Shown here piece after piece: positions 25,536 through 33,074 of a DNA stretch of 36,668 nucleotides. Position 1 is the stretch's first letter. Every line of letters begins with the position of its first letter. The DNA comes from Verrucomicrobiota bacterium (GTDB lineage: Bacteria; Verrucomicrobiota; Verrucomicrobiia; Limisphaerales; UBA1096). Below the pieces are notes generated by a model that saw only the letters and a list, made by a program, of their open reading frames with translations, was not told where the DNA came from and did not search any database. The stretch is taken from contig JASMKO010000107.1 in NCBI GenBank assembly GCA_030749225.1, forward strand, positions 1 to 36,668. The letters are read 5' to 3'. A program made the translations under genes and the position numbers.

Positions 25536-26467
25536 TATGTGTGGGTTCGCAGCAGGCGGCTAAATCTGTTGAAATTAAGAAGTCAGAACTATTGCCTGAA
25601 AAACCGGGAGTATCCATCATGACATTCAACACTGAGTGGCTTTTAGGAAGTCAGACTCAAGTGGTGGAATTGAAGAAGAAGGGCATCTGGGGATTAGAGA
25701 ATAAGGACACGGAATCTGAAATCGAACAGCAACATCAGGCAGTTGCTTCGATTGTTGCGAGGCATGCCCCGGACGTACTTTGCCTTCAGGAGGTGATTAA
25801 CAAGGTTGCGGCCAAGAGACTCCAGAAGGCTCTCCAAGGCAAGGGTTTGCAATATGCGCTTCATTTTCTTGAAAGCCGTGACACCCATCTGGAGCAGGAC
25901 GTTGTATTTCTTACCAACAAAATCAACGGGAATATCACTAACATCAAAGTCTCTGATCCAATTGATCCTGTTTACCCATCCAAATGCGTAATTCTAACCT
26001 GCCTCCTTAACGGCGAGGAGACTGCCATCATTGGCTTGCACCTAAAGTCAGTCCCCACTGAACCGAGTGCGGTGGCTAAGAGGGAGAAGCAGGCTGATGC
26101 AGTTGTGAAGCAGCTTAACAGGCTTTCGACTGCTGGTTATGCCACCTTGGTGCTTGGGGATTTAAATGATTGGGATCCGATCGTGCCAGATGCTGATCCT
26201 AGCGAGCAGGCGACTCCTATTTCACAGGCCTTGAAGAAGATCAAGGATTACGTTCCCGGGGGCGACGATGAACTGGTGAATAGCTTAAAGTGGGTTGAGC
26301 CAATGGAAAAGAGGTACACCTACAACTACAAGGGTTCCAAGACGGTGCTAGACCATATCCTCCTGCCCATTGATTGGCAGGATAGAGTCACTGGAGTCAC
26401 AATCGACCACGATAGGCCTGATGGAGCAAGTGACCACTGGCCAGTTATTCTGGACTTGAACTGGTGA
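25493..26467 (+). CDS. Secreted endonuclease/exonuclease/phosphatase (EEP) superfamily enzyme
   Basis: A 324-residue EEP enzyme using the array head as its signal peptide (MKHILIKIAAVLLGICVGSQ). Superfamily motifs are in order: TFNTEW at 44-49, LQE with metal-ligand Glu100, GLHLKS with His183, LGDLND with Asp223 and Asn225, LDHIL at 286-290, and SDHWPV with Asp314-His315. It should hydrolyse phosphodiesters or phosphomonoesters outside the cytoplasm with Mg2+; the substrate is open. Its stop is formed by the beginning of the next tail (TGGTGAAGAATT supplies Trp-stop), so the insertion seam falls exactly at the cargo's end. Confidence 0.88.
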   Translation: MKHILIKIAAVLLGICVGSQQAAKSVEIKKSELLPEKPGVSIMTFNTEWLLGSQTQVVELKKKGIWGLENKDTESEIEQQHQAVASIVARHAPDVLCLQEVINKVAAKRLQKALQGKGLQYALHFLESRDTHLEQDVVFLTNKINGNITNIKVSDPIDPVYPSKCVILTCLLNGEETAIIGLHLKSVPTEPSAVAKREKQADAVVKQLNRLSTAGYATLVLGDLNDWDPIVPDADPSEQATPISQALKKIKDYVPGGDDELVNSLKWVEPMEKRYTYNYKGSKTVLDHILLPIDWQDRVTGVTIDHDRPDGASDHWPVILDLNW

Positions 26468-26540
26468 AGAATTAAAAGCTGAAGGCAAGTGAAACACATA
26501 CCAATCACAACAATCGCAGCCGTGGTGCTGGTGACTGGCT
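26463..26540 (+). repeat. Junction repeat f (tail plus head, GTG start)
   Basis: The tail GAAGAATTAAAAGCTGAAGG overlaps the stop codon of the EEP gene and codes G-E-E-L-K-A-E-G-K-stop in a detached frame. The head start codon is GTG rather than ATG (GTGAAACAC), so the overlap is GTGA. The head continues as [18 protein letters not shown] in frame with the ankyrin lipoprotein. Confidence 0.88.
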
Positions 26541-26923
26541 GTTCTTCGCTAGACATCGGCGAACAGGTGGCGGAGTCCTCCACCGAGAGTGACTCGGGAG
26601 AATCGCAGCAACCGACAGCCAAAGCACCAGACATCTCAATTCATAAAGCTGCCAAAGAAGGAAACATCGAAGCCGTCAAAAAGCACATCGCTGCTGGCAC
26701 GGATGTGAATGTGAAGGATGATTCAGGATGGACTCCTTTGCATTGGGCGGCTTCAAAGGTTCACAATAAAATCGCTAAACTACTAATCAAGGAAGGTGCG
26801 GATGTAAATGTGGTAAATAAAGACCGCCTAGCGCCATTAGATTATGCTGAAAATGAAACCTTCGGTGTCCTAATCGACCACGGAGCCAAGTCCGGTGAAG
26901 AATTGAAAGCTGAAGGGAAATGA
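26489..26923 (+). CDS. Short ankyrin lipoprotein, complete head-repeats-tail copy
   Basis: A 144-residue lipoprotein from GTG 26489. The signal is [18 protein letters not shown] (lipobox V-T-G-C). A serine-rich linker follows, then about three ankyrin units from residue 48: ISIHKAAKEGNIEAVKKHIA, GWTPLHWAASKVHNKIAKLL, and a partial third, RLAPLDYAENETFGVLIDHG. It ends [12 protein letters not shown]. This is the only gene in the 25-36 kb stretch with head, ankyrin units and tail all joined, so it defines the ancestral cassette unit. The TGA overlaps the next head's ATG. Confidence 0.9.
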   Translation: MKHIPITTIAAVVLVTGCSSLDIGEQVAESSTESDSGESQQPTAKAPDISIHKAAKEGNIEAVKKHIAAGTDVNVKDDSGWTPLHWAASKVHNKIAKLLIKEGADVNVVNKDRLAPLDYAENETFGVLIDHGAKSGEELKAEGK

Positions 26924-26970
26924 AACACATACTAATCAAAACAATCTCAACCGTGCTAGTGAATGATTGA
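26880..26970 (+). repeat. Junction repeat g: tail plus orphan head (16-codon ORF)
   Basis: The tail is the end of the ankyrin gene ([14 protein letters not shown]). The head starts at ATG 26920 and reads MKHILIKTISTVLVND then TGA at 26968-26970. A new ATG for the small membrane protein follows three bases later. The orphan peptide has the hydrophobic core but no cleavage or lipobox site. Confidence 0.85.
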
Positions 26971-26973
26971 GAT

Positions 26974-27147
26974 ATGCTATTGAGGTTAATTCACGCTTTG
27001 TTTGGTGCAGTTCTCGGAGTTGCCATTCCATTCTGGATTTTTGATGGATTCAATTGGACCCTGATTTCCATCTGCTCCGGGATTTGTGGTGTATTGGCTT
27101 TTGTTTGGGGTGAATCATTCCTTCAGTGGTTAAAATGGTGGGACTAA
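26974..27147 (+). CDS. 57-residue two-helix membrane protein (cargo)
   Basis: A short frame beginning MLLRLIHALFGAVLGVAIPF, with two predicted membrane helices (residues 6-23 and roughly 29-46) joined by a loop containing FDGFNWTL, and a tryptophan-rich C-terminus (FLQWLKWWD). No family is recognised, but the clean helix-loop-helix composition makes chance unlikely. The ATG lies three bases after the orphan head's stop, and the TAA at 27145-27147 is followed at once, in the same frame, by an ankyrin C-terminal sequence. This is what precise replacement of an ankyrin gene's centre would look like. Confidence 0.65.
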   Translation: MLLRLIHALFGAVLGVAIPFWIFDGFNWTLISICSGICGVLAFVWGESFLQWLKWWD

Positions 27148-27255
27148 AACAAACCGCTAGATTGGGCCATCAGACACGACCATCCACAAACCGCCGGCCT
27201 TCTCCGCAAAAACAGCGGCAAGACTAAGAAGGAACTGCAAGCCGCTGGCAACTAA
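27148..27255 (+). pseudogene. Detached C-terminal end of an ankyrin gene (tail h)
   Basis: Directly after the small membrane gene's TAA, and in its frame, the sequence reads NKPLDWAIRHDHPQTAGLLR, then KNSGKTKKELQAAGN and TAA. It aligns with the end of the ankyrin lipoprotein at 20325 ([36 protein letters not shown]). There is no start codon of its own, so it is a relic. It is the longest detached tail in the window. Confidence 0.82.
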
Positions 27256-27508
27256 ACCAACCCACTTGACCACTTGAACGCCACAGGGTTGTTTTCCAGG
27301 CCGAGAGCCGTTTTAGCGGCAACAGGTAAAACGCCTTGAAAACTGCATTCAGCGGGGTGAATGTTGGTTCTGGCTGAAACATGATCAAATGGCTCATCAG
27401 ATGGTTGGCATTGTGGTTGGCTTCTATTTTGTAGCCAAGTGGCAAGGTTGGTTTGGTTTGGGTTGGTAATCAGGCAGAATTAAAACCAACTCACTTCGCC
27501 ACTTGAAC
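27254..27508 (+). repeat. 26-bp direct repeats flanking a 203-bp spacer
   Basis: Two 26-base copies, at 27254-27279 and 27483-27508, match at 23 positions; both begin AAACCAAC and end CACTTGAAC. Between them an inverted repeat CGTTTTA (27309-27315) / TAAAACG (27327-27333) is followed by a short frame ending at 27469 (MAHQMVGIVVGFYFVAKWQG from ATG 27389) with one hydrophobic stretch. I would not call that frame a gene. The second repeat ends five bases before the next head. The arrangement suggests an insertion with duplicated ends, or a duplicated spacer. Confidence 0.6.
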
Positions 27509-27513
27509 ACTTA

Positions 27514-28779
27514 ATGAAACACCTCCCCTTCACAACAATCGCATCCATGAACCGGCGAAAATTTCTCTTCTCCACAAGCATACCTGCAGCCACTGTTTTA
27601 ATGGGCGGAATCCCTCAAGGTCACAGCAAGCCCGTAGATCCGATTGGAACCTTTAAACCACTCGTTCAGCGCGATCGCCTTCCGGATCCGGTAATCATCC
27701 AGTCGCTTGAACTGTATGAAAGGGATGACAACTGGTTCATCCGTGTCCGCTCCACAGACGGCGCTGAAGGCTGGTCCGTCGGACATCCTAAAAAAATGGA
27801 ACTGAGCCAACATGTCTTCACCAAGGTGATCGCTCCCTACATGCGCGGCAAAGACGCGCGGGATCTCGATCGATTGGTCGATGGCGTCTTTTTGAGCGGC
27901 AATAATTACAAGATGCAAGGGCAACTGTTCTGGGTTCCTCTCGCGGCAGCCGAATTCGCGATCCTCGATCTCTTGGGTAAAGTCGCCAATTGTTCGGCGG
28001 CGAATTTGTTGGGCGGACAGCGACGCAAGCAGATCAATCTTTATATCGCCAACAATCACCGCACTAAAGATGCTCAGGAATCCCTGCGCCTCATCATCAA
28101 AACAGTAAAGAGCATCGATGCCAAAGCATTGAAGTTCAAAATCGGAGGTCGAATGAAAGTGATCGATGAGCTTCCCAACCGCACCGAGAAATTGATCCCC
28201 ATGGTCGCTAAAGCCTTGGGTGATAAATGCACCCTCTACGCCGATGCCAACAGCTCCTACCTCTCAGTTCAAAAGGCTATTGAAGTCGGAAAAATATTAG
28301 AGGCATACGGAGTCGCATTCTACGAGGAACCCGTGCCATTTGATTACCTTGAAGAAACGAAACGAGTCGCTGAGGCATTGACCATTCCCGTCGCATGGGG
28401 CGAACAGGAAAGCAGCCAGTGGCGCTTTAAATGGATGGTTGAAAACAGTGGTGTTCGCATTTTCCAGCCCGACATCTTCTACTATGGTGGCCTCATCCGC
28501 TCATTGCGCGTCGCCCAGATGGCAGCGGCTAAAGGCTTTGATTGCACTCCGCACATTTCTGGAGGTGGCCTTGGATTTCTTTACATGGGAATCTACGCCG
28601 CATGTTGCCCTAACCCTGGACCGCATCAGGAATACAAGGGACTGACCGACGATTTCCCCTGGGAATCCACAGGCGACAAGATTGTCGTCAAAAACGGATT
28701 CATGACCGCGCCCAACGGCCACGGCATTGGTGTGAACATTGATCCTGACTATTTGGCGAATGTCGACAGAGTCAAATAG
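27514..28779 (+). CDS. Mandelate racemase/muconate lactonizing (enolase superfamily) enzyme with array head
   Basis: A 421-residue product. Residues 1-11 (MKHLPFTTIAS) are the array head, and residue 12 starts what looks like the gene's native beginning, MNRRKFLFSTSIPAATVLMG, a Tat-like leader; so two start sites lie in frame (27514 and 27547). The enolase-superfamily barrel follows: catalytic K207-F-K209, metal ligands Asp244 (YADANSS), Glu271 (EEP) and Glu297 (GEQ), and His347 in PHISGGG. The pattern fits a sugar-acid dehydratase or racemase; the substrate is not determinable. Export through Tat is plausible because the leader is retained. Confidence 0.88.
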   Translation: MKHLPFTTIASMNRRKFLFSTSIPAATVLMGGIPQGHSKPVDPIGTFKPLVQRDRLPDPVIIQSLELYERDDNWFIRVRSTDGAEGWSVGHPKKMELSQHVFTKVIAPYMRGKDARDLDRLVDGVFLSGNNYKMQGQLFWVPLAAAEFAILDLLGKVANCSAANLLGGQRRKQINLYIANNHRTKDAQESLRLIIKTVKSIDAKALKFKIGGRMKVIDELPNRTEKLIPMVAKALGDKCTLYADANSSYLSVQKAIEVGKILEAYGVAFYEEPVPFDYLEETKRVAEALTIPVAWGEQESSQWRFKWMVENSGVRIFQPDIFYYGGLIRSLRVAQMAAAKGFDCTPHISGGGLGFLYMGIYAACCPNPGPHQEYKGLTDDFPWESTGDKIVVKNGFMTAPNGHGIGVNIDPDYLANVDRVK

Positions 28780-28787
28780 CCAGCTCT

Positions 28788-28846
28788 GCCCTCCTCCGCG
28801 AACACGGAGCCAAGACAGCTGAAGAATTAAAAGCAGAATGGAAATG
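28788..28846 (+). repeat. Junction repeat j (tail fused to pilin start)
   Basis: Nine bases after the enolase-type gene stops, a tail appears in a detached frame: [19 protein letters not shown]-stop. The TGA overlaps an ATG (28844), but the sequence after that ATG is the pseudopilin start (MKKNQ) rather than the ankyrin head, so the head has been replaced while the ATGA overlap is kept. Confidence 0.85.
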
Positions 28847-29593
28847 AAAAAGAATCAGAGCCTGGGATTCACGCTAATTGAACTGTTGGTGGTAATTGCC
28901 ATCATTGCCATCCTAGCGGCCCTGCTGCTACCCGCACTTGCTTCCGCAAAGAAAACGGCCCAACGCGTGGCCTGTTCCAGTCAGCTTCTCCAGCAATCTT
29001 TGGCCACACTTCTCTACGTCGACGATAACGATGACGGATTGCCTTCCCATAAAGGCGGCCCCGTATTGTCCTATTATTCTTGGGGAGGCAAACGAGGAAC
29101 GGAATACTTGGCTCAGGAACGAATGATTAATCCGTATGTCACAATTAACCGAAAGGTCAAACAAGACGACAACGAGGGGGTCTTCCGAGTTTTCAAATGC
29201 CCGATGGACGATGGAGCAACGCGGGGGCGGTGGAACGCCGATCGCAAACCCAGCTTATTCGACACATTCGGTAACAGTTATTTTTACAACAGTGGCGGCA
29301 ATTCCAATGGATCCGACGGACTCCATGGGAAAAAGATGAGCCAGATTCGCGCACCGTCTCAGGTCATTTTAGCCAACGACTATCCGGTTGGCGCCTACGG
29401 ATGGCAACAGGAGGTTTCGGGACCCATTAACAAACCCTTTCAATACAGCTTTTGGCATCATGGCTCCGAACCCGGATGGGGTAACGTGGCTTTTCTTGAT
29501 AACCACATTGATTATTTTCGAGCCACTTACGACAAACCGAATTTTCAAAATGGACAGAACTGGACCTTTTTGTTCGATGGGCCGAAGAGGTAG
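28844..29593 (+). CDS. Type II secretion/type IV pilin-like pseudopilin
   Basis: A 249-residue pseudopilin. The prepilin peptidase site is Q-S-L-G / F-T-L-I-E with the Glu5 of the mature helix present. The helix [20 protein letters not shown] then leads to [12 protein letters not shown], typical of the large paralogous verrucomicrobial and lentisphaeral families. The C-terminal region has the processing-associated H-x9-D-G-like motif as [17 protein letters not shown], with Asn after the Asp. It is anchored in the inner membrane and may join a pseudopilus or an unknown export apparatus. ATG 28844 overlaps the preceding tail stop; ATG 28838 adds two residues. Confidence 0.9.
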   Translation: MKKNQSLGFTLIELLVVIAIIAILAALLLPALASAKKTAQRVACSSQLLQQSLATLLYVDDNDDGLPSHKGGPVLSYYSWGGKRGTEYLAQERMINPYVTINRKVKQDDNEGVFRVFKCPMDDGATRGRWNADRKPSLFDTFGNSYFYNSGGNSNGSDGLHGKKMSQIRAPSQVILANDYPVGAYGWQQEVSGPINKPFQYSFWHHGSEPGWGNVAFLDNHIDYFRATYDKPNFQNGQNWTFLFDGPKR

Positions 29594-29624
29594 AAGATTG
29601 GCGGATCTGAACACACAGCCGTGA

Positions 29625-29733
29625 GGAAAGAAACCTCCTTCGCAAACACGGTGCCAAGGCGGGTGAAGAATTAAAAGCTGAAGGCAAATGAAACAATTCC
29701 TATTTACAACAATCGCTGCTGTGGTGCTGGTGT
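29625..29733 (+). repeat. Junction repeat k (tail plus head)
   Basis: After the pilin stop a detached tail codes [21 protein letters not shown]-stop, and AAATGA links it to the head [16 protein letters not shown] at 29688. The head is in frame with the pectate-lyase-like protein. Core bases GAAGAATTAAAAGCTGAAGG are identical to junction f. Confidence 0.88.
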
Positions 29734-31625
29734 GGATCAACATGTTTATTCCTGGCATCGCCTGTGCCGCTGAGGATGGCTTGGTTTTCGATGCAAAGCT
29801 TGGGCATTACAAAGATCTTTCTTATGAAGCCTTGTCCGACAACGGGTTGCCGTGGAAGGAGCGCACACAGTTGTTTGGAGGTGAGACAGTTCATTATGGT
29901 GGTTTAACGGATACACAGCGCTTGGACAAGCGGAGGGAACTCGAGGTGCTTCTGGCAACAATCAAGATGCGCGAAACGAGCAACTGGGCTGACCCGAAGT
30001 TGGCAGAGCGCATTGAAACAGAAATTCACACTTGGCTTGATGCGCAAATCCAAAACGTGCCCGAGAAGTATGCTGAAGCTAATGTTTACCCACTTCGAAC
30101 GGGTGCGGTTGGGTTCTTTCGCGCTTACGAAATTTTTGGTGATAAAAGATATCTTGAGGCTGGTTTGAATCGTGCGGATTTAATTTTAAAAGCGCAGTGG
30201 CCGAAAGGACACTGGCCGTGGGGGACAAGGCTTGGAGAAAACTTCTTGCGAATCCAAGATGGTTTCAACAACGAGCCGTTTTGGATCATGCTCTATGCCT
30301 ACAAGTTGAGTGGCGATAAGAAGTATTTTGAATCTGCTAGGCGTTGCGCCGATGTGTTGCTTTCGCTGCAACGCAGGAATGGTGGTTGGCCAGATCAATG
30401 GTCGTTTAACGGTCATTCATCCGGGCATTCTGGTGTTATGCACGGTGTGTCATTTAATGATAACGCAACAAATTCCTGTGTGCAAATGATGGTAGTCATG
30501 TATCATATGACAAATGACAAGAAGTATATTTCCAGGTTATCCGAGTTGGGTAAATTTGTTGCCAAATCGAAAATGGGCGAAGGCATAGTTGTTGGCTGGT
30601 GTGAGCAATACAATGACGATGGGAGACCGATACGGGCTCGCCAATACGAGATTGAATTGCCTTATCCACGTGCTTTGACTCGTGGTGTTGGGCCATTGTT
30701 AGTCTGGCTTTATCTGATGGACAACAATGAGGCGCATATGGATTTGTTGAGGAGAGCCTACGCTTGGCATGAGCACATTCGCCAAGAGGAAATTAAACCG
30801 CAGGTTCTTGCGCATTGGAAGGCGATGAGTCGAAGGTGGTCTCCTGCACATCATTCGATGACGCAAAATTATTTGATGGAATATCGGCCAGGCTGGCCGG
30901 ATGCCTATTTGCCGGATGGTTCGAATTGGGGGCGAGTGCTGAGCTTTCGTTTGATGCCGTGGAACCGAGTCACGCCGGAGCAAAAGAAAAAATACGACAG
31001 CTTTATCGACGATGGTTGGCCGCCAGTGGAGGAGTTGGCCAGGATGGCAAGCGCAAATCAGGCTCCGCCGCGCGGGTACAATATGTACGTTCATTGCCAT
31101 TCATCGATCGGTAACTCGTTGAGCGAAATCCGCCGCGCACTGCTTGAACACAAACGCGGAGGACGGGAAGGGATGCTCGAGTATTATTCAAATCCAACCA
31201 AGTACACACCGGATCAGTATTTGCAGGCGCGTGTCGATGCAGCCAAGCGTGCTCTTGCTTTGAGGAATCGGCGTATGGCTTATCCATTTGCGAATTCTCC
31301 AGGCTATACAGGGATGGCTGTAATGAAAGATTTTAACTTTCTCGGCTCCAAGAGTCGCTGGTATGGCAAGACAGGCACAAAATGGGGTGCTGCGTTTCAA
31401 AATGTCTACCCGTCTGCCAGTGTAACTTGGTATCAATGGCAATTTATTTACGACATGAAGTTAGCGCATGGTGAGATTGATCCAGATTCAGCTGCCAGAG
31501 GTGGGCGAGGTTTTGAAACTGTTGCAAGTCAAACGCATCTAGATTCTTGGGATGTGCTTGGTGAATGGGGAATGGCAACTTTTGAAATGGTGAATTATTT
31601 TGATGTCCCCATAAATAACAATTAG
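29688..31625 (+). CDS. Secreted PL10-like pectate lyase / alpha-alpha toroid enzyme
   Basis: A 645-residue protein. The array head continues directly into a longer hydrophobic leader ([20 protein letters not shown]), with cleavage likely near I-A-C-A-A. The body is helical and resembles polysaccharide lyase family 10: NGGWPDQW at 231-238, VSFNDNATN near 254-262, W304 with CEQYND, and RARQYE at 316-321, where PL10 enzymes have the catalytic Arg segment. A further ~300 residues rich in Trp and Tyr follow, which standard PL10 enzymes (about 330 residues) lack. It probably degrades a uronate-containing polysaccharide outside the cell, in keeping with the sulfatase nearby. No junction directly follows. 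Confidence 0.75.
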   Translation: MKQFLFTTIAAVVLVWINMFIPGIACAAEDGLVFDAKLGHYKDLSYEALSDNGLPWKERTQLFGGETVHYGGLTDTQRLDKRRELEVLLATIKMRETSNWADPKLAERIETEIHTWLDAQIQNVPEKYAEANVYPLRTGAVGFFRAYEIFGDKRYLEAGLNRADLILKAQWPKGHWPWGTRLGENFLRIQDGFNNEPFWIMLYAYKLSGDKKYFESARRCADVLLSLQRRNGGWPDQWSFNGHSSGHSGVMHGVSFNDNATNSCVQMMVVMYHMTNDKKYISRLSELGKFVAKSKMGEGIVVGWCEQYNDDGRPIRARQYEIELPYPRALTRGVGPLLVWLYLMDNNEAHMDLLRRAYAWHEHIRQEEIKPQVLAHWKAMSRRWSPAHHSMTQNYLMEYRPGWPDAYLPDGSNWGRVLSFRLMPWNRVTPEQKKKYDSFIDDGWPPVEELARMASANQAPPRGYNMYVHCHSSIGNSLSEIRRALLEHKRGGREGMLEYYSNPTKYTPDQYLQARVDAAKRALALRNRRMAYPFANSPGYTGMAVMKDFNFLGSKSRWYGKTGTKWGAAFQNVYPSASVTWYQWQFIYDMKLAHGEIDPDSAARGGRGFETVASQTHLDSWDVLGEWGMATFEMVNYFDVPINNN

Positions 31626-31681
31626 ATGAATTCTTTCTGAGGGAAAATTGTTAACAACAATAGTTACTCACTTTTGGGTAA

Positions 31682-32020
31682 ATGAAGTTCTACTTATTCT
31701 TATTTGGGGCAATTGCGTTTGAAGTATTGGGGACGATGCTTTTGCCTGTCACTAAGAATTTCACAAGGATTCTGCCTTCGATTGTTCTATCTTGTTCTTA
31801 TATTATTTCTTTTTACTTTTTGTCACTTACAGTTGGTAAAATCCCTCTCGCTATAGTCTATTCTACTTGGGCGGGATTGGGTGTGTTTACAGTGACATTA
31901 TTAAGTTACTTCATTTATCGGCAACATATCAGCTGGCAGTCAGTAATTGGCTTGTTCCTAATTGTTTTTGGGGTTGTGATTGTAAATATCTACAAAGGTG
32001 AAACGAATCTCATTAATTAA
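31682..32020 (+). CDS. Small multidrug resistance (SMR/EmrE-like) transporter
   Basis: A 112-residue, four-helix membrane protein. Glu14 in IAFEVLGTMLLPVTKNFTR occupies the position of the essential EmrE carboxylate. Also present are YIISFYFLSLTVGKIPLAIV (helix 2 and loop), YSTWAGLGV (Y-x-x-W-x-G-x-G motif of helix 3) and a final helix GLFLIVFGVVIVNIY. Such dimers exchange protons for cations or guanidinium-like compounds. The start is its own ATG; only a weak trace resembling the head (AACAACAAT) lies upstream at about 31650. It is followed after one base by tail l. Confidence 0.9.
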   Translation: MKFYLFLFGAIAFEVLGTMLLPVTKNFTRILPSIVLSCSYIISFYFLSLTVGKIPLAIVYSTWAGLGVFTVTLLSYFIYRQHISWQSVIGLFLIVFGVVIVNIYKGETNLIN

Positions 32021-32021
32021 T

Positions 32022-32089
32022 GTCGCCGACGTCCTCCGCAAACATGGCGGCAAGACGGCTGAAGAATTGAAAGCTGAAGGCAAATGAAA
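32022..32089 (+). repeat. Junction repeat l (tail fused to zinc-ribbon start)
   Basis: One base after the SMR stop a detached tail begins: [21 protein letters not shown]-stop. Its TGA overlaps ATG 32084, but the start is that of a zinc-ribbon protein (MKIPYSSCGQ), so only the first two head residues could be shared. Core bases GAAGAATTGAAAGCTGAAGG are identical to junctions a and o. Confidence 0.87.
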
Positions 32090-32466
32090 ATACCGTACTC
32101 TAGTTGCGGTCAGCGTTTGGAGATACCTGAAGAACCTGCAGGCCAGACTGTCGAGTGTCCTGTCTGTAAAAAGCCAGCTTGTCTGTGCCAACTCAAGAAA
32201 CATCTCCACCTGAGCCCCTGCAAGTTCAGACCACAAAAGAAATGAAGAAATGCTCACATTGTGACAGGATTTTAAAGGATTCCGTTTTGTCCCATTGTTC
32301 GTGGTGTGGTGGTGAATTGAAAGAAAATGAACTTAGTGAGTCCGGAGAGGAAATTCTGCACCGATGGGAAAAGGATAAGCATGATCGTGAGTATCAACAG
32401 AGACTAGAGAAATACGGCAAAGATATGAGAAAAGCCTATGAAAGAAACATTAGTAGAAGGCTCTAG
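32084..32466 (+). pseudogene. Zinc-ribbon protein gene split by a one-base frameshift
   Basis: From ATG 32084 the frame reads MKIPYSSCGQRLEIPEEPAG, then QTVECPVCKKPACL, and ends at 32245. A -1 frame continues as S-L-S-V-P-T-Q-E-T to the stop at 32466 with a second Cys pair set (KKCSHCDR, SHCSWCGG) and a charged helical tail. The family expects C-P-x-C-x-x-x-L-x-V-P across the break, so one A seems to be missing from the A5 run at 32168-32172. This could be a real frameshift, a sequencing error or a -1 slip at AAA-AAG. Restored length would be about 127 residues. Confidence 0.7.
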
Positions 32467-32484
32467 TTTGATGGTTGGTAGCAT

Positions 32485-32562
32485 ATGAAACACCTCCTAC
32501 TAACAACAATCACAGCCGTGATGCTGGCGGGGTGTGGCGAGACGCAGTCAATAGACATCTGA
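32485..32562 (+). repeat. Orphan head m: 25-codon lipoprotein signal ORF
   Basis: ATG 32485 opens [20 protein letters not shown], then QSIDI and TGA. It includes a complete signal peptide and lipobox (L-A-G-C), so if translated it would give an eight-residue lipopeptide after processing. No tail precedes it. About 100 AT-rich bases separate it from the next gene at 32665. Confidence 0.8.
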
Positions 32563-32664
32563 TTCGTGTTACTACCTTAGCAGGGAACAGGAAATCTATT
32601 GCAAATAGTAATCGATTATTTTAATTTTTGTTGGTGGTAATGTAATTATTTACAAAAGAACATA

Positions 32665-33042
32665 ATGAACTGTCCAAAATGTAAGTCTGAAATGGAGAAT
32701 GTGTCGATTCATGAGATCGAACTTGATCGCTGTAATTCCTGTAATGGAATTTGGTTTGATGAGTATGAATTGGCTGATTTTAAGAGAATTGAAGGTGCCG
32801 AATCAGTTGACATAGGTGATTCTAATCTTGGGAAAGAGCAAAACAAAAACGACCTTATTGATTGCCCTAAATGCAGTACTAGAATGATTCGAATGGTGGA
32901 TGCAAAACAAAGCCATATCTGGTTTGAACATTGTGGCTCTTGTTTTGGATATTTCTTCGATGCTGGAGAACTTAGAGATCTCAAGGAAGACACGATCTTT
33001 GACTTAATCAAATCTTGGTTAACCCCTGAAAGAAAACCTTGA
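32665..33042 (+). CDS. Zf-TFIIB-type zinc-ribbon protein
   Basis: A 125-residue protein with two zinc ribbons of the zf-TFIIB family. The first is MNCPKCKSEMENVSIHEIEL with the later pair D-R-C-N-S-C-N-G-I-W-F-D. The second is DCPKCSTRMIRMVDAKQSHI with H-C-G-S-C-F-G-Y-F-F-D-A-G-E-L. The G-I-W-F-D-x-x-E-L box after each second knuckle is the family signature. The molecular role is unknown. It starts from its own ATG, so it is not fused to head m. It is markedly AT-rich, and its stop faces the minus-strand genes (33 bases). Confidence 0.88.
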   Translation: MNCPKCKSEMENVSIHEIELDRCNSCNGIWFDEYELADFKRIEGAESVDIGDSNLGKEQNKNDLIDCPKCSTRMIRMVDAKQSHIWFEHCGSCFGYFFDAGELRDLKEDTIFDLIKSWLTPERKP

Positions 33043-33074
33043 GCACTGAAAAATCCTTAGCGCATATTGGTTAG

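Noticed and set aside
27381-27434. 17-residue hydrophobic frame (MIKWLIRWLALWLASIL)
   Set aside because: Too short, without a ribosome-binding site, and another frame over the same bases is equally open.
31626-31681. Possible degenerate head before the SMR gene (AACAACAAT)
   Set aside because: Only nine bases agree with the head in an AT-rich stretch; not enough to call a junction.
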